From NCBI RefSeq assembly GCF_028656955.1, contig NZ_JAMDGY010000024.1, positions 1-64,000 of the forward strand: a DNA stretch of 64,000 nt, given 5' to 3'. Source of the DNA: Pseudomonas fontis (GTDB taxonomy: Bacteria; Pseudomonadota; Gammaproteobacteria; Pseudomonadales; Pseudomonadaceae). The position numbers were made by a program, and so were the translations under genes. Below are positions 26,381-36,261 of the stretch, in pieces (position 1 is the first letter of the stretch; the number at the start of each line of letters is the position of its first letter). Under the pieces are notes generated by a model. It worked only from the letters and a program-made list of their open reading frames with translations. It was not told the DNA's origin and did not search any database.

Positions 26381-27211
26381 TCATAGACGAACCTGTCCTT
26401 CATACACTCTGACGGCGGGGCCGGTCATCAGCACCGATTTGCCGGGGCCGCCCCACTCGATGGACAGGCGTCCGCCGGGCAGGTCGATGAGCAACGGTGA
26501 ATCCATCCAGCCCTGGCTGATCGCCGCTACCGCGGCAGCACAGGCGCCGGTTCCGCAGGCCTGGGTTTCCCCGGCACCGCGTTCCCAGACGCGCAACTGC
26601 GCGCGATGGCGGTCGATGACTTGCAGGAAGCCGACATTCACTCGCTGCGGGAAGCGCGGGTGGTGTTCGATTTGCGGGCCAAGGTCGTGCACCGGGGCGC
26701 TGTTGATGTCGTCGACGCGCAGCACCGCATGGGGGTTGCCCATGGACACTGCGGCCAATTCGACGGTGCGCCCGGCAACTTCCAGCGGGTAGCTCAAGGC
26801 CTGGCTCGGCGCCTGGAACGGGATCTCGGCCGGCACCAGCCGCGGCGGGCCCATGTCGACGCTGATCTGCCCGTCACTGCGCACGTCCAGCTCGATGATG
26901 CCGCTTTTGGTTTCGACGCGGATGCGCTTCTTCGCGGTCAGGCGCTTGTCCAGCACGAAGCGCGCAAAGCAGCGCGCACCGTTGCCGCACTGCTCGACCT
27001 CGGAGCCGTCGGCATTGAAGATCCGGTAGCGGAAATCCACTTCCGGATTGCTCGGGGCCTCGACGATCAGCAGCTGGTCGAAACCGACGCCGGTGTGGCG
27101 ATCACCCCATTGCTTGGCGTGCTTGGGCAAAATGTGCGCGTGCTGGCTGACCAGGTCGAGGACCATGAAGTCGTTGCCCAACCCATGCATCTTGGTAAAA
27201 CGCAGCAGCAT
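26381..27211 (-). CDS. dapF: Diaminopimelate epimerase
   Basis: A 276-residue, cofactor-independent epimerase that turns LL- into meso-diaminopimelate for lysine and peptidoglycan. The two active-site cysteines are in NGARCFARF and [11 protein letters not shown]. The start at 27211 ([15 protein letters not shown]) is the usual one and lies four bases after the lysA stop. The product is the direct substrate of LysA, encoded just upstream. Confidence 0.96.
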   Translation of the reverse strand: MLLRFTKMHGLGNDFMVLDLVSQHAHILPKHAKQWGDRHTGVGFDQLLIVEAPSNPEVDFRYRIFNADGSEVEQCGNGARCFARFVLDKRLTAKKRIRVETKSGIIELDVRSDGQISVDMGPPRLVPAEIPFQAPSQALSYPLEVAGRTVELAAVSMGNPHAVLRVDDINSAPVHDLGPQIEHHPRFPQRVNVGFLQVIDRHRAQLRVWERGAGETQACGTGACAAAVAAISQGWMDSPLLIDLPGGRLSIEWGGPGKSVLMTGPAVRVYEGQVRL

Positions 27212-27215
27212 GGGG

Positions 27216-28463
27216 TCACTCCGGCAGCAGGCTTTCGCCAGCGAACAGCTCGGCCACGGTTTCGCGACGACGCACTTCGAACGCCTGGTCACCATCGACC
27301 AGCACCTCGGCGCAACGGCCGCGGGTGTTGTAGTTCGAACTCATGACAAAACCATAGGCGCCCGCCGAATGGACCGCCAGCAGATCGCCTTCGGCGAGGT
27401 TCAGCGTGCGCTCCTTGGCCAGGAAGTCGCCGGTCTCGCAGATCGGGCCGACCACGTCGTAGCTGCGGCCTTCGCCGGCGCGCGGCTGCACGGCGGTAAC
27501 GTCCATCCAGGCCTGGTACAGGGCCGGGCGGATCAGGTCGTTCATCGCCGCATCGACGATGGCGAAGTCTTTGTGTTCGGTGTGCTTGAGGTATTCGACG
27601 CGGGTCAGCAGGACACCGGCGTTGGCCACGATGTAGCGGCCCGGTTCGAACACCAGCGCCAGGTCACGGTCGCCCACACGCTCGCGGATGGCCTTGATGT
27701 AGTCGCCGGCCAGAGGTGGCTCTTCGTCGCGATAACGCACGCCGACACCGCCGCCCAGGTCCAGGTGGCGCAGGTGGATGCCGCAATCGCCGAGGCGGTC
27801 GATCAGGTCCAGCAGGCGGTCGAGGGCATCGAGGAAGGGCTCCAGGGTGGTCAGTTGCGAGCCGATATGGCAGTCGACACCGACCACTTCCAGGTTCGGC
27901 AGCTGTGCCGCGCGGATGTACACCTCTTCGGCTTCGCTGATGGCGATGCCGAACTTGTTCTCTTTGAGACCGGTGGAAATGTACGGGTGGGTGCCGGCAT
28001 CGACGTCCGGGTTGACCCGCAGCGAGACCGGGGCGCGCAGGCCCATCTCGGCGGCCACCACTTGCAAGCGTTCGAGCTCATCGGTGGACTCGACGTTGAA
28101 GCAATGCACGCCGACTTCCAGGGCGCGACGCATGTCTTCGCGGGTCTTGCCGACGCCGGAGAAGACCACGCGATCGGCGCTGCCGCCAGCAGCCAAGACA
28201 CGCTCCAGCTCACCGCCAGAGACGATGTCGAAGCCTGCGCCCAGGCGGGCCAGCAGGTTCAGCACGCCGAGGTTGGAGTTGGCCTTGACGGCAAAGCACA
28301 CCAGGTGCGACACGCCCTGCAGGGCATCGGCGTAGCTGCGGTACTGGGCCTCGATGTGCGCCCGTGAGTACACATAGGTCGGCGTGCCGAAGCGTTCGGC
28401 GATAGCCGACAGCGCCACGCCTTCCGCGAACAGCTCGCCGTCGCGGTAGTTGAAAGCGTCCAT
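27216..28463 (-). CDS. lysA: Diaminopimelate decarboxylase
   Basis: A 415-residue fold-type III PLP enzyme that decarboxylates meso-diaminopimelate to L-lysine. PLP lysine is Lys60 in [14 protein letters not shown] in the barrel and [10 protein letters not shown] near the C terminus are family signatures (Cys of the partner active site). It lies nine bases after lptM with AAGGGATCCCC as the ribosome site. Lysine synthesis here and lysine breakdown at the left edge occur in the same window. Confidence 0.96.
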   Translation of the reverse strand: MDAFNYRDGELFAEGVALSAIAERFGTPTYVYSRAHIEAQYRSYADALQGVSHLVCFAVKANSNLGVLNLLARLGAGFDIVSGGELERVLAAGGSADRVVFSGVGKTREDMRRALEVGVHCFNVESTDELERLQVVAAEMGLRAPVSLRVNPDVDAGTHPYISTGLKENKFGIAISEAEEVYIRAAQLPNLEVVGVDCHIGSQLTTLEPFLDALDRLLDLIDRLGDCGIHLRHLDLGGGVGVRYRDEEPPLAGDYIKAIRERVGDRDLALVFEPGRYIVANAGVLLTRVEYLKHTEHKDFAIVDAAMNDLIRPALYQAWMDVTAVQPRAGEGRSYDVVGPICETGDFLAKERTLNLAEGDLLAVHSAGAYGFVMSSNYNTRGRCAEVLVDGDQAFEVRRRETVAELFAGESLLPE

Positions 28464-28472
28464 GGGGATCCC

Positions 28473-28610
28473 TTATTGGTGCTGGTGCGATTGCGACTTT
28501 TTGCCGTCCTTGCCGTCTTCAGGCAGGTACAGGGGGCCTTTTTGACCGCAAGCGGAAACAAGGCAGGCAACCGCGACGAGCGCCGCGAGGGAGGAAATCA
28601 GGCGCTTCAT
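28473..28610 (-). CDS. lptM: Small LptM-type lipoprotein
   Basis: A 45-residue lipoprotein. MKRLISSLAALVAVACLVSA is a signal peptide ending in a lipobox with Cys21 (LVSAC), followed by the hallmark GQKGPLYLP. LptM (YifL) helps LptD disulfide maturation during LPS-translocon assembly. AAGGA precedes the ATG. It heads the operon towards lysA and is divergent from cyaY, as in other Pseudomonas. Confidence 0.9.
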   Translation of the reverse strand: MKRLISSLAALVAVACLVSACGQKGPLYLPEDGKDGKKSQSHQHQ

Positions 28611-28793
28611 GGCGAAATCCTTTAATTTAAGCAGTATTTCGCCCGAGTATACCGAGCGCCCGGCGCCTTGCCTATGCAGCCAGCCAGCCGTCGGGCGGGG
28701 TGGCCTGTACGGGGCGTTAATCTTTGCATTCGCGGCAAAGCGCTCGTATCTTCCCCGGCTTGCGTGTGAGCAGATATTTTCGAGGTTCTTGCA

Positions 28794-29126
28794 ATGAGTT
28801 TGACCGAAGCGCGTTTTCACGACCTGGTCGACGCGACCCAACAGGCACTGGAAGACCTGTTCGACGAGAGCGACTTGGACCTGGACCTGGAGAATTCCGC
28901 CGGCGTCCTGACCATCAAGTTCGAGAATGGCAGCCAGCTGATCTTCAGCCGCCAGGAACCGTTGCGCCAGCTGTGGCTGGCCGACAAGTCGGGTGGTTTC
29001 CACTTCGACTTCGACGAAGAAAGCAAAAAGTGGACCTGCGAAAAGACCGAGGAACTGCTCGGCGAGATGCTTGAGCGCATCGTCTGGGAGCGAGCCGGCG
29101 AAAAGCTGGACTTCGACGAGATCTGA
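28794..29126 (+). CDS. cyaY: Frataxin-like iron-sulfur assembly protein
   Basis: A 110-residue frataxin homologue. The acidic first helix (LVDATQQALEDLFDESDLDL) provides the iron-binding ridge, followed by the beta sheet with GSQLIFSRQEPLRQLWLADK and GGFHFDF. It binds iron and tunes IscS-dependent cluster synthesis. Its stop overlaps the start of the next gene (TGATG). Confidence 0.94.
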   Translation: MSLTEARFHDLVDATQQALEDLFDESDLDLDLENSAGVLTIKFENGSQLIFSRQEPLRQLWLADKSGGFHFDFDEESKKWTCEKTEELLGEMLERIVWERAGEKLDFDEI

Positions 29127-29347
29127 TGAGCACTGCGCCCAAACCGGCCAAGCCGCTGTACAGCAATGTCAGCCCGGCGGTGCCGTCGCCGTGCATCAGC
29201 CTGTGCCGGCTGGATGAGGCGAAGGTATGCCTGGGTTGTTTTCGCCATGTCGAGGACATTCGCCAGTGGCGGGCGGCGGGCGACCAGCAGCGCCGGCAGA
29301 TCGTCGAGCAGGCTCTGGTACGCCGCGTGGCAGCGGCCGGCGGCTGA
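29126..29347 (+). CDS. DUF1289 family protein
   Basis: A 73-residue protein with the DUF1289 pattern PCISLCRLDEAKVCLGCFRH: four cysteines probably bind a metal. Function is unknown. Translationally coupled to cyaY by a one-base overlap, so a link with metal or Fe-S handling is possible but unproven. Confidence 0.85.
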   Translation: MSTAPKPAKPLYSNVSPAVPSPCISLCRLDEAKVCLGCFRHVEDIRQWRAAGDQQRRQIVEQALVRRVAAAGG

Positions 29348-29430
29348 TCCGCCTGCGGCGCCCGGCCCCTTGTGTATTTAGCGGGCTGTGGTAGTGTCGA
29401 GTGACATCGGCCCTGCCGAAAAACCTGAAA

Positions 29431-29453
29431 ACCCCGCCCTTGGGCGGGGTTTT
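29431..29453 (+). terminator. Rho-independent terminator after cyaY-DUF1289
   Basis: ACCCCGCCC-TT-GGGCGGGGT followed by TTT and preceded by A-rich sequence; about 85 bases after the DUF1289 stop and 55 before rnk. Confidence 0.88.
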
Positions 29454-29506
29454 GCTTTATTCGTCCCGTGAAACAATCCGTCAGCAACAAGGAGTCCGAC
29501 TGGATC

Positions 29507-29917
29507 ATGAGCACCAAGCCTTCCCTTATCCTCACCCGATTGGACGTACAGCGTCTGGAGCGTCTGATCGACAGCCTCGATGAAAACACGCCGGGTGTGG
29601 CGGCGTTGATGGCCGAGCTTGATCGTGCCGAACAGGTTGTCGGCCACGATGAGGTTCCGGCCGGTGTCGTGACCATGAATTCGCGGGTGCACTGCCGCGA
29701 GGAAGCCAGCGGCAAGGATTACCACCTGACCCTGGTTTACCCCAAGGATGCCGGCGGCGAAGGCAAGGTATCGATCCTCGCGCCGATTGGCTGCGCGTTG
29801 CTGGGCTTGACGGTGGGCGAGCAGATCGACTGGCCGGCGCCGGGCGGCAAGACCCTGAAGCTCAAGCTGCTGGAAGTTGAATACCAGCCGGAAGCGGCAG
29901 GGGATTTTGACCTGTAG
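29507..29917 (+). CDS. rnk: Nucleoside diphosphate kinase regulator
   Basis: A 136-residue GreA/GreB-related protein beginning MSTKPSLILTRLDVQRLERL. The N-terminal short coiled coil and the C-terminal FKBP-like domain (LTLVYPKDAGGEGKVSILAP, then IGCALLGL) match Rnk, which binds RNA polymerase and influences Ndk levels. The AAGGAG is 12 bases before the ATG, a longer spacing than usual; the in-frame GTG at 29468 has none. Same position beside cyaY as in P. aeruginosa. Confidence 0.9.
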   Translation: MSTKPSLILTRLDVQRLERLIDSLDENTPGVAALMAELDRAEQVVGHDEVPAGVVTMNSRVHCREEASGKDYHLTLVYPKDAGGEGKVSILAPIGCALLGLTVGEQIDWPAPGGKTLKLKLLEVEYQPEAAGDFDL

Positions 29918-29950
29918 AGCCGACCGAACGACCAGTGCCAATTTTGTATT

Positions 29951-30045
29951 TGTAGCCGCTGCCGATAGGCTGCGCTGGAGTCCGTAGGGCTCCCAAAAGC
30001 GGCGCCTGCGTTGCAGGCGGGCGCAGCCTGCCGGCAGCGGCTACA
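29951..30045 (+). repeat. REPIN-like cloverleaf repeat, copy C
   Basis: Same orientation as the copy at 3-98, with GGAGTCCGTAGGGCTCC and GCGCCTGCGTTGCAGGCG as inner hairpins. It fills the space between the convergent rnk and cyaA genes, ending 13 bases from the cyaA stop. Confidence 0.85.
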
Positions 30046-30057
30046 GGGTGCAGCCCA

Positions 30058-32907
30058 TCACGCCAACGCCAGCGCCTGGTTCAGCGCCCGCTCCAGGTCC
30101 TGCTTGTAGCGCAGGTGCAAGTTACTTGAGCCCAGCCCGTCGGCAAGCAAGTCCGACAGGTCCAGGTCGGTGATATAGCACCGATAACGCTGGGCCTCGC
30201 GGCGCTGCCCGATGATCTCGCGGGCGACCATCGCATACAGCTGGTCGCCATGCTCAAGCTCGGAAAACTCCTTCTGGTTGCAATACAGCGTCACCTGCAA
30301 GGTGTCCTCGGCGCCCGCCTGGATGATCGCCTGCACCTCGTAATACGGGTTGTCGACGCTGACCCCCGGTGCCTGGCGCGCCTCGACCTGACGCGCACGG
30401 CCAGCGCCTGAGGGCAGCAGCTGGTAGTAGAGGATGTCCAGCGAACCCTGGGCCTGCAGGCTGTCCAGCGGCAGCCGCGCATCACGGCGGAACACGATCG
30501 ATTGCAGGAAGCGTTGCAGCGGCAACAGCAGGCTGATGTCGTCGTGATAGGGCAGGCGCTGCTGCCAGAGCGCATTGAACTCATCCAGCACATACACATC
30601 CGCCCAGCTTTCCTGCACCCGGTAGAACACCTGGATGCACTGCGGTTGCGCCTGCGGCAATACCAGCGCCAGGTCGTGGTCCTCCAGCACGTTGCCATCC
30701 AGGTGCAACGGGCTGTACTCGACACGCTCCTCGCCCAGGTAGGCGAGCAGGGCGTCCTGGCTGTCCAGGGTAATCAGCTGGGTGCTGCCTTCGAGCAATT
30801 CCAGCACATGGGTATGTTGCTGCACCTGGATCAGGTAGCGGCTGTTCAAGCCCTGGCGCAGCAACGCCTCGGCCTGCACGAACACCTCCTCGACACGCTG
30901 GGCGATGGCCTGCGCCCGGTTATGGCAGAAGCAGCGCACCCGCAAGCGCGGACGGTGGGCGCCTTTGCCCAGGTTGTTCAGGTAGTCGCGCACACAGCGC
31001 AACAGGGCGTGTTCACCGTCGTAGCGCTGTACCTGCACTTCGTTCCAGCTGTTGAGGGTGACCTGGTCCAGGGTCAGTACCAGGTTCTCGCGTACCCCGG
31101 CGTAGCTGAGCGAATCGATGCGCTCGGTAGTCATCAGGATGTTCAGGTCGCGGTGATGCTGCAGCGGGTCGACCCCGACGTTCACCAGCAGCAGTATTTC
31201 GTCCGCCACGCTCGGTTGCAGCAGGCGCGCCTCGCTGACACTGGCCATCGGCAACGCCACGCTCTGTTGCAGGCTGCCCAGCAGGTTGAACAGCTCATAC
31301 TCGCTCAGGTCGCTGCTGCCAGGGTGCCGGGCCAGGCGCGTGCTGCTGTCGATAATGCCGTTGCGGTGGGCCCAGGTGAGCAGCTCAAGCAGCTCGCGGC
31401 AACGTTTGATCGGCGCGAAATGGTCCCACTCCAGGGCATTCAGGGTGCCGTTGTACAGGCCCCAGTGGGATTGCCCGGGTTCCTTGCGGTTGGCCGAGTG
31501 GGCCAGGGTCAGGGTGTCTTCGCCCAGGTCCGGGGCGATCCCCGGGTTGATGAATTCGACCTTGCCGGCGCGGCGCTCGAAGGCGGCATAGAGCCGCCGG
31601 CCCAGCACGTTGAGATCACGCTGGTCGATGCGGCTGGCGGCGTTCTGGTTGCGGGCGAACTGGCCAAGGAAGCGGTAGCTGTGGTTGAGCTCGGCGACCA
31701 GCGCGCGGCGCTCGACCTCCACCTGGCGCACCTTCCACTGGCTGCGGCTGTCGAGCAGGGCCAGTTGCCGCGCGTCCCAGCCCCAGGCCTGGGCCAGGCG
31801 CTCCAGCAGGTCGCGCTGCCAGCTGGTGTAGCGTTGCCGGGACAGCCCGCTGAGCTTCTTGTTGACCTTCAGGTACAGGCTGCGCCGCACCAGTTCCAGG
31901 CGCTGCGTTTCGCCACGGGCCTGCAGGTAGTGCTCAATGCGCCGGTAGACCATCACGTATGGGTCCAGCGTGTCGAGGTCAAGCTGGTTGGCAAACACCG
32001 CCTGCTTGAACTGCAGGCTCAGGCACTGCACCTGGGGGTGTTCGCTGGCGTAGACCTCGGTCAGCAGCAGCTTGAGTACGGATTTGTAGGGGGACTCGAT
32101 GCCCTTGAACAGCTGCCAGAGCCCGGCGCCGACGAACTCGCCGGGTGGGATGTGCGACAGGTTGCCCAGGTCGAGCACATCCTCGGCGCGGATGAAGCGC
32201 TTGGACAGCAGTGTCTCGGTGTAGCGGGCGTAATTGGCCTCCTCGTACACCGGTACCAGCCACCACAAGGGAGTGCGCCCGGCTAGCCAGATCGCGGTGC
32301 GGTAGAACTCGTCGAGCAGCAGGTAGTGCTGGGTGGTGCCGCAGTCGTCGGAGCTGAGTGTGCGCTCGCGCTCACCGCCGACAAAGCGCTGCGGCTCGAT
32401 CAGGAACAGGTGCACTTCGGCGCCCTGGGTGGCCGCCCAGTTTTCCAGCAATTGGCACTTTTTGCGCAGTTCGGCCAGCTCGCCCTCCGGCAGGTCGGCT
32501 GCGTGGCAGACCCACAGGTCCATGTCGCTTTGCTCGGCCTGGGCCAGGGTGCCCAGGCTGCCCATCAGGAACAGCCCGTGGATCGGCTGGGGCGGGTTGC
32601 CGCGCTTGGCCTTGTAGGCGAACGAGCGGGTCAGGCGCTGGGCGTCGGCCAGCGCATTGGCGTCTGGCTCGAAGCCGGAGACCCCGGCGGGGGTGGCGCC
32701 GGAGACATAACCGGGCAGCAACGGGTGATTGACGTGGAAGAACAGCGGTAGCAGGTTGAGCACGCCTTGCTGGCGTGTGGATAACCCCTCCATGGCCCGC
32801 GCCAGACGCCCTTTGTTCAGGCGCAGGAAACGTGCGCGCAGCTGGCTGAGCACCTTGCGGTCGATGCCCTCATCCAGGTCGGGGCGAATTTCGTGGGGGT
32901 GGTTCAT
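30058..32907 (-). CDS. cyaA: Class I adenylate cyclase
   Basis: A 949-residue class I (enterobacterial-type) adenylate cyclase. The nucleotidyltransferase catalytic part is N-terminal: the GSLGTLAQAEQSDMDLWVCH stretch (about 112-131) has the G-S and D-x-D residues that bind metal and ATP. The long C-terminal half is the regulatory domain. It makes cAMP for the Crp/Vfr-type regulator. Length is that of Pseudomonas CyaA. No ribosome site stands out, so the start (MNHPHEIRPDLDEG) is chosen by family similarity. Confidence 0.95.
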   Translation of the reverse strand: MNHPHEIRPDLDEGIDRKVLSQLRARFLRLNKGRLARAMEGLSTRQQGVLNLLPLFFHVNHPLLPGYVSGATPAGVSGFEPDANALADAQRLTRSFAYKAKRGNPPQPIHGLFLMGSLGTLAQAEQSDMDLWVCHAADLPEGELAELRKKCQLLENWAATQGAEVHLFLIEPQRFVGGERERTLSSDDCGTTQHYLLLDEFYRTAIWLAGRTPLWWLVPVYEEANYARYTETLLSKRFIRAEDVLDLGNLSHIPPGEFVGAGLWQLFKGIESPYKSVLKLLLTEVYASEHPQVQCLSLQFKQAVFANQLDLDTLDPYVMVYRRIEHYLQARGETQRLELVRRSLYLKVNKKLSGLSRQRYTSWQRDLLERLAQAWGWDARQLALLDSRSQWKVRQVEVERRALVAELNHSYRFLGQFARNQNAASRIDQRDLNVLGRRLYAAFERRAGKVEFINPGIAPDLGEDTLTLAHSANRKEPGQSHWGLYNGTLNALEWDHFAPIKRCRELLELLTWAHRNGIIDSSTRLARHPGSSDLSEYELFNLLGSLQQSVALPMASVSEARLLQPSVADEILLLVNVGVDPLQHHRDLNILMTTERIDSLSYAGVRENLVLTLDQVTLNSWNEVQVQRYDGEHALLRCVRDYLNNLGKGAHRPRLRVRCFCHNRAQAIAQRVEEVFVQAEALLRQGLNSRYLIQVQQHTHVLELLEGSTQLITLDSQDALLAYLGEERVEYSPLHLDGNVLEDHDLALVLPQAQPQCIQVFYRVQESWADVYVLDEFNALWQQRLPYHDDISLLLPLQRFLQSIVFRRDARLPLDSLQAQGSLDILYYQLLPSGAGRARQVEARQAPGVSVDNPYYEVQAIIQAGAEDTLQVTLYCNQKEFSELEHGDQLYAMVAREIIGQRREAQRYRCYITDLDLSDLLADGLGSSNLHLRYKQDLERALNQALALA

Positions 32908-33019
32908 GACTGACTCAAACCGGCCTTGAGGGGAGCAAGGGCGAGTTTAGCCGCAGTAGGAGGGTCGGATTAAGTGCTATTTGGTTTTTGACGCCATTTT
33001 TTTAGCGGGGATGAATCAC

Positions 33020-33078
33020 TGTGGGAGCTGGCTTTGCCAGCGAAGGCGGTGGCCCTGTCGCCGGCAAGGCCGGCCACA
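33020..33078. repeat. REP-like inverted repeat, family 2, imperfect
   Basis: Left arm 33020-33043 resembles the arm at 4203-4227; the right arm at 33058-33078 is a diverged complement (TCGCCGGCAAGGCCGGCCAC). It lies between the TIGR02647 gene and the cyaA start. Confidence 0.7.
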
Positions 33079-33097
33079 GGGTTGGTGTTCGGATGAT

Positions 33098-33343
33098 TCA
33101 GGCTGGCTCTTTGACGTTGAGAATATTGAGCAGGATTTGCACATTCTGGGCAGCATCATGCCCCAGGCTGGTCAGATAGCCGCCATCGGGCTGGTCGGTC
33201 AGTTTTTTTTCATGCAGGCGCGTGGCCGCAGCGATGATGGCTGGGGACGCAGTGTTATGCACCTTGATCCCTTCCTGGCTGCTATCCAGGTTGAACAGGG
33301 CAAGGACTTCCAGCTCGGCGATCAGTTCGGGGGTAAACGACAT
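33098..33343 (-). CDS. TIGR02647 family protein
   Basis: An 81-residue protein that fits the TIGR02647 family (MSFTPELIAELEVLALFNLD, then ASPAIIAAATRLHEKKL). Mostly helical, no signal peptide, function unknown. GAGTCTCT-like sequence precedes the start. Conserved next to cyaA in Pseudomonas. Confidence 0.75.
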   Translation of the reverse strand: MSFTPELIAELEVLALFNLDSSQEGIKVHNTASPAIIAAATRLHEKKLTDQPDGGYLTSLGHDAAQNVQILLNILNVKEPA

Positions 33344-33427
33344 AGAGACTCCGACTTCCAGACAAGGAGGGCAGCACCGTTGTCGGTGCCTGGCTTTGCA
33401 GTGTAGTCACGGAACCGGGCGTTTGCC

Positions 33428-33712
33428 TCAGTCCTTTTCCGGTGGCAGTTCCGGCAGCGCGCGCAGGGCGGTTTCGTACCATTCGCGGTTGAACGGACGG
33501 TTCTCGTCAAGCATGGCATCGATCTCGAATGCCAGCACATGGGCCATCATTTCAAGGATGTCATCACGCTCGTAGCCGACCAGGGTCAGCTTGTTCAGGG
33601 TGGCCGAGGCCGCCGCCGGCTCGCCGCTTTCGAGCTGGTTCTCGATCGCCTGGATCAGGGTGTCGGCAGCGAACTCTTCTTCGTCGCTGTCGATTTCGTT
33701 GTGCTCGCTCAT
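33428..33712 (-). CDS. Conserved acidic protein of unknown function
   Basis: A 94-residue acidic, soluble protein starting MSEHNEIDSDEEEFAADTL. It appears helical throughout; the segment NKLTLVGYERDDILEMMAHV looks most structured. I recognise no domain. The ATG at 33712 follows GGAGTGCGCCC; the in-frame extension to 33748 is unlikely. Its position between cyaA and the GST gene fits a small conserved Pseudomonas protein. Confidence 0.7.
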   Translation of the reverse strand: MSEHNEIDSDEEEFAADTLIQAIENQLESGEPAAASATLNKLTLVGYERDDILEMMAHVLAFEIDAMLDENRPFNREWYETALRALPELPPEKD

Positions 33713-33858
33713 GGGCGCACTCCTCTGGGTGGGCGCCCAGTTTGCCACGGGCGCGCGGCCAATGCCCTGCTATCGATGCGCCGCATGATGCTGGTCAGCC
33801 TGTGACAATCGGTCTATAACAGCCCGGCCATCCCCTCACGGCCTGGAGGCTGTCTTTC

Positions 33859-34521
33859 ATGCTCAAGCTTCATGGATTTGCGGTCAGCAACTACTACAAC
33901 ATGGTCAAGCTGGCGCTGCTGGAAAAGGGCGTGCCCTTCGAAGAAGTGCTGTTTTTCGGCGGCCAGAGCCCCGAAGCACTCAAGCGCAGCCCGCACGGCA
34001 AGGTCCCGGTGCTCGAGACCGAGCACGGCTTCCTGAGTGAAACCAGCCTGATCCTCGACTACATCGAGCAGACCCAGCCGGGCAAGAAATTGCTGCCCGA
34101 AGGCGTGTTCGCCCAGGCCAAGGTGCATGAGCAGGCCAAGGAAATCGAGCTGTACATCGAGCTGCCGGCCCGTGCCCTGTACCCGGAAGCCTTCTTCGGC
34201 GGCCGGGTTGACCCGGCCATCAAGGAAAAGGCCAAGGCCGAGCTGCTCGCAGGCCTGGCCACGCTCAAGCGCAACGGCAAGTTCGCGCCCTATGTGGCAG
34301 GCGAGCAGATGACCATCGCCGACATGCTGTTCTGCTTCAGCGTCGACCTGGCGTATGCGGTGGGCAAGAAAGTCCTGGAGATGGACGTGCTGGAAGATTT
34401 CCCACAGGCCAAGGCCCTGCTTGAGCATTTCAAGCAGAACCCCAACGTGCAGAAGATTGCCGTGGACAAGGAAGCGCAGATGCCTGCGTTCCAGGAGATG
34501 GTCCGTACCGGCAAGCGCTAG
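33859..34521 (+). CDS. Glutathione S-transferase family protein
   Basis: A 220-residue GST. The N-terminal thioredoxin-like domain (MLKLHGFAVSNYYNMVKLAL, then SPHGKVPVLETEHGFLSETS with the cis-Pro and the gamma-glutamyl-binding E-S pair) is followed by the helical domain with VAGEQMTIADMLFCF. Ser10 is a candidate catalytic residue. Substrate not predictable; may be detoxifying or isomerising. GGAGGCTG precedes the ATG. Convergent with argH. Confidence 0.9.
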   Translation: MLKLHGFAVSNYYNMVKLALLEKGVPFEEVLFFGGQSPEALKRSPHGKVPVLETEHGFLSETSLILDYIEQTQPGKKLLPEGVFAQAKVHEQAKEIELYIELPARALYPEAFFGGRVDPAIKEKAKAELLAGLATLKRNGKFAPYVAGEQMTIADMLFCFSVDLAYAVGKKVLEMDVLEDFPQAKALLEHFKQNPNVQKIAVDKEAQMPAFQEMVRTGKR

Positions 34522-34542
34522 CCGGACCGTCTTGCCACCGGC

Positions 34543-35937
34543 TTAGCGGCTGGCCAGCAGGGCCTGGCCGCGAGCCACGGCGGCGCGCACCTGGGCAGGT
34601 GCGGTGCCGCCGATGTGGTTACGCGCATTCACCGAGCCTTCCAGGGTCAGCACGGCGAACACGTCCTGCTCGATCTGGTCGCTGAACTGGCGCAGTTCTT
34701 CCAGGCTCATTTCGGCCAGGTCCTTGCCGGTGTCCACCCCGTATTTCACCGCGTGGCCGACGATTTCGTGGCAATCACGGAATGGCAGGCCGCGACGTAC
34801 CAGGTAGTCAGCCAGGTCGGTTGCGGTGGAGAAGCCGCGCAGGGCTGCTTCACGCATGATCGCATGGCGCGGCTTGATCGCCGGGATCATGTCGGCAAAG
34901 GCGCGCAGCGAATCACGCAGGGTGTCGGCGGCGTCGAACAGCGGTTCCTTGTCTTCCTGGTTGTCCTTGTTGTAGGCCAGCGGCTGGCCTTTCATCAGGG
35001 TCAGCAGGCCCATCAGCGCGCCGAATACCCGGCCGGTCTTGCCGCGTACCAGTTCCGGCACGTCCGGGTTCTTCTTCTGCGGCATGATCGAGCTGCCGGT
35101 GCAGAAACGATCAGGCAAATCGATGAACTGGAACTGTGCACTGGTCCACAGCACCAGCTCTTCGGAGAAGCGCGACAGGTGCATCATGGCAATGCTCGCC
35201 GCCGCACAGAATTCGATGGCGAAGTCGCGGTCCGAGACGCCGTCCAGCGAGTTGCCGGCCACGGCTTCGAAGCCCAGCAGCTGGCAGGTCAGTTCGCGGT
35301 CGATCGGGTAGGTGGTGCCCGCCAGCGCCGCGCTGCCCAACGGCATGCGGTTGGCGCGCTTGCGGCAGTCGACCAGGCGCTCGTAGTCGCGGCTGAGCAT
35401 TTCGAACCAGGCCAGCAGGTGGTGGCCGAAGGTGACCGGCTGGGCGGTCTGCAGGTGGGTGAAGCCGGGCATGACGCTCTCGGCTTCACGCTCGGCTTGC
35501 TCCAGCAGGCCCTGCTGCAGGCGGGTGATTTCGGCCAGGATCAGGTCGATCTCGTCACGCAGCCACAGGCGGATGTCGGTGGCGACCTGGTCGTTGCGGC
35601 TACGCCCGGTGTGCAGCTTCTTGCCGGTGACGCCGATGCGGTCGGTCAGGCGCGCCTCGATGTTCATGTGCACGTCTTCAAGGTCGACGCGCCAGTCAAA
35701 GTTGCCGGCCTCAATTTCGCCCTGAATGGTCTTCAGGCCATCGATGATGGTGTCGCGCTCGACGTCGGTGAGCACACCGACCTTGGCCAGCATGGTGGCG
35801 TGGGCAATCGAGCCCATGATGTCGTGGCGGTACAGGCGCTGGTCGAAATTGACGGAGGCGGTGAAACGGGCGACGAAAGCGTCGACAGGTTCACTGAAGC
35901 GGCCGCCCCAGGACTGGTTGGTCTTGTCAGTGCTCAT
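34543..35937 (-). CDS. argH: Argininosuccinate lyase
   Basis: A 464-residue member of the fumarase/aspartase superfamily, splitting argininosuccinate into arginine and fumarate. The signature loop [20 protein letters not shown] is intact with the catalytic Ser, and [11 protein letters not shown] and the [18 protein letters not shown] substrate-binding stretch ([19 protein letters not shown]) are seen. Full length. Divergent from algR. Confidence 0.97.
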   Translation of the reverse strand: MSTDKTNQSWGGRFSEPVDAFVARFTASVNFDQRLYRHDIMGSIAHATMLAKVGVLTDVERDTIIDGLKTIQGEIEAGNFDWRVDLEDVHMNIEARLTDRIGVTGKKLHTGRSRNDQVATDIRLWLRDEIDLILAEITRLQQGLLEQAEREAESVMPGFTHLQTAQPVTFGHHLLAWFEMLSRDYERLVDCRKRANRMPLGSAALAGTTYPIDRELTCQLLGFEAVAGNSLDGVSDRDFAIEFCAAASIAMMHLSRFSEELVLWTSAQFQFIDLPDRFCTGSSIMPQKKNPDVPELVRGKTGRVFGALMGLLTLMKGQPLAYNKDNQEDKEPLFDAADTLRDSLRAFADMIPAIKPRHAIMREAALRGFSTATDLADYLVRRGLPFRDCHEIVGHAVKYGVDTGKDLAEMSLEELRQFSDQIEQDVFAVLTLEGSVNARNHIGGTAPAQVRAAVARGQALLASR

Positions 35938-36261
35938 GGACTCACTCGTTGAAGGCGTGAACGGGAAAAGTGGCGCAGATGATAACAGGGTTGCAGCGCC
36001 TGCCGGGGCTCGGCGGTCGGCACAAATGCGGGTTTATGTCGCACCCGGGGGGCGCGACAACGGGCCTGTTAAAGGATATTTATCGATTGAACGGCAGCGT
36101 TCCGGCAACCGTCTACAGTTGGACAGAGGATTGGCGACTTTACTGCCGCCTCAGTGAATCTTTAGCCATCGTGCGAGTCTGAGCGTGGATCGCCGTGACG
36201 GTCGTCACCTCACCTGTCTACGCTATCCTTGTGCGAGACTCACGCAGGAATCCAGCGCAAT
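35938..36261. other. argH-algR divergent region, no gene seen
   Basis: 324 bases with no plausible coding frame. In P. aeruginosa the sensor gene algZ (fimS) lies at this place; no remnant of its membrane or kinase domain was noticed here. The dyad GTGACG-GT-CGTCAC at 36195-36208 lies about 55 bases before algR and could be an operator. Confidence 0.6.

Noticed and set aside
30502..32286. Long open frame of 594 codons on the plus strand
   Set aside because: It lies wholly antisense to cyaA, has no domain and a biased Gln/His/Val composition expected from the complement of a GC-rich gene.
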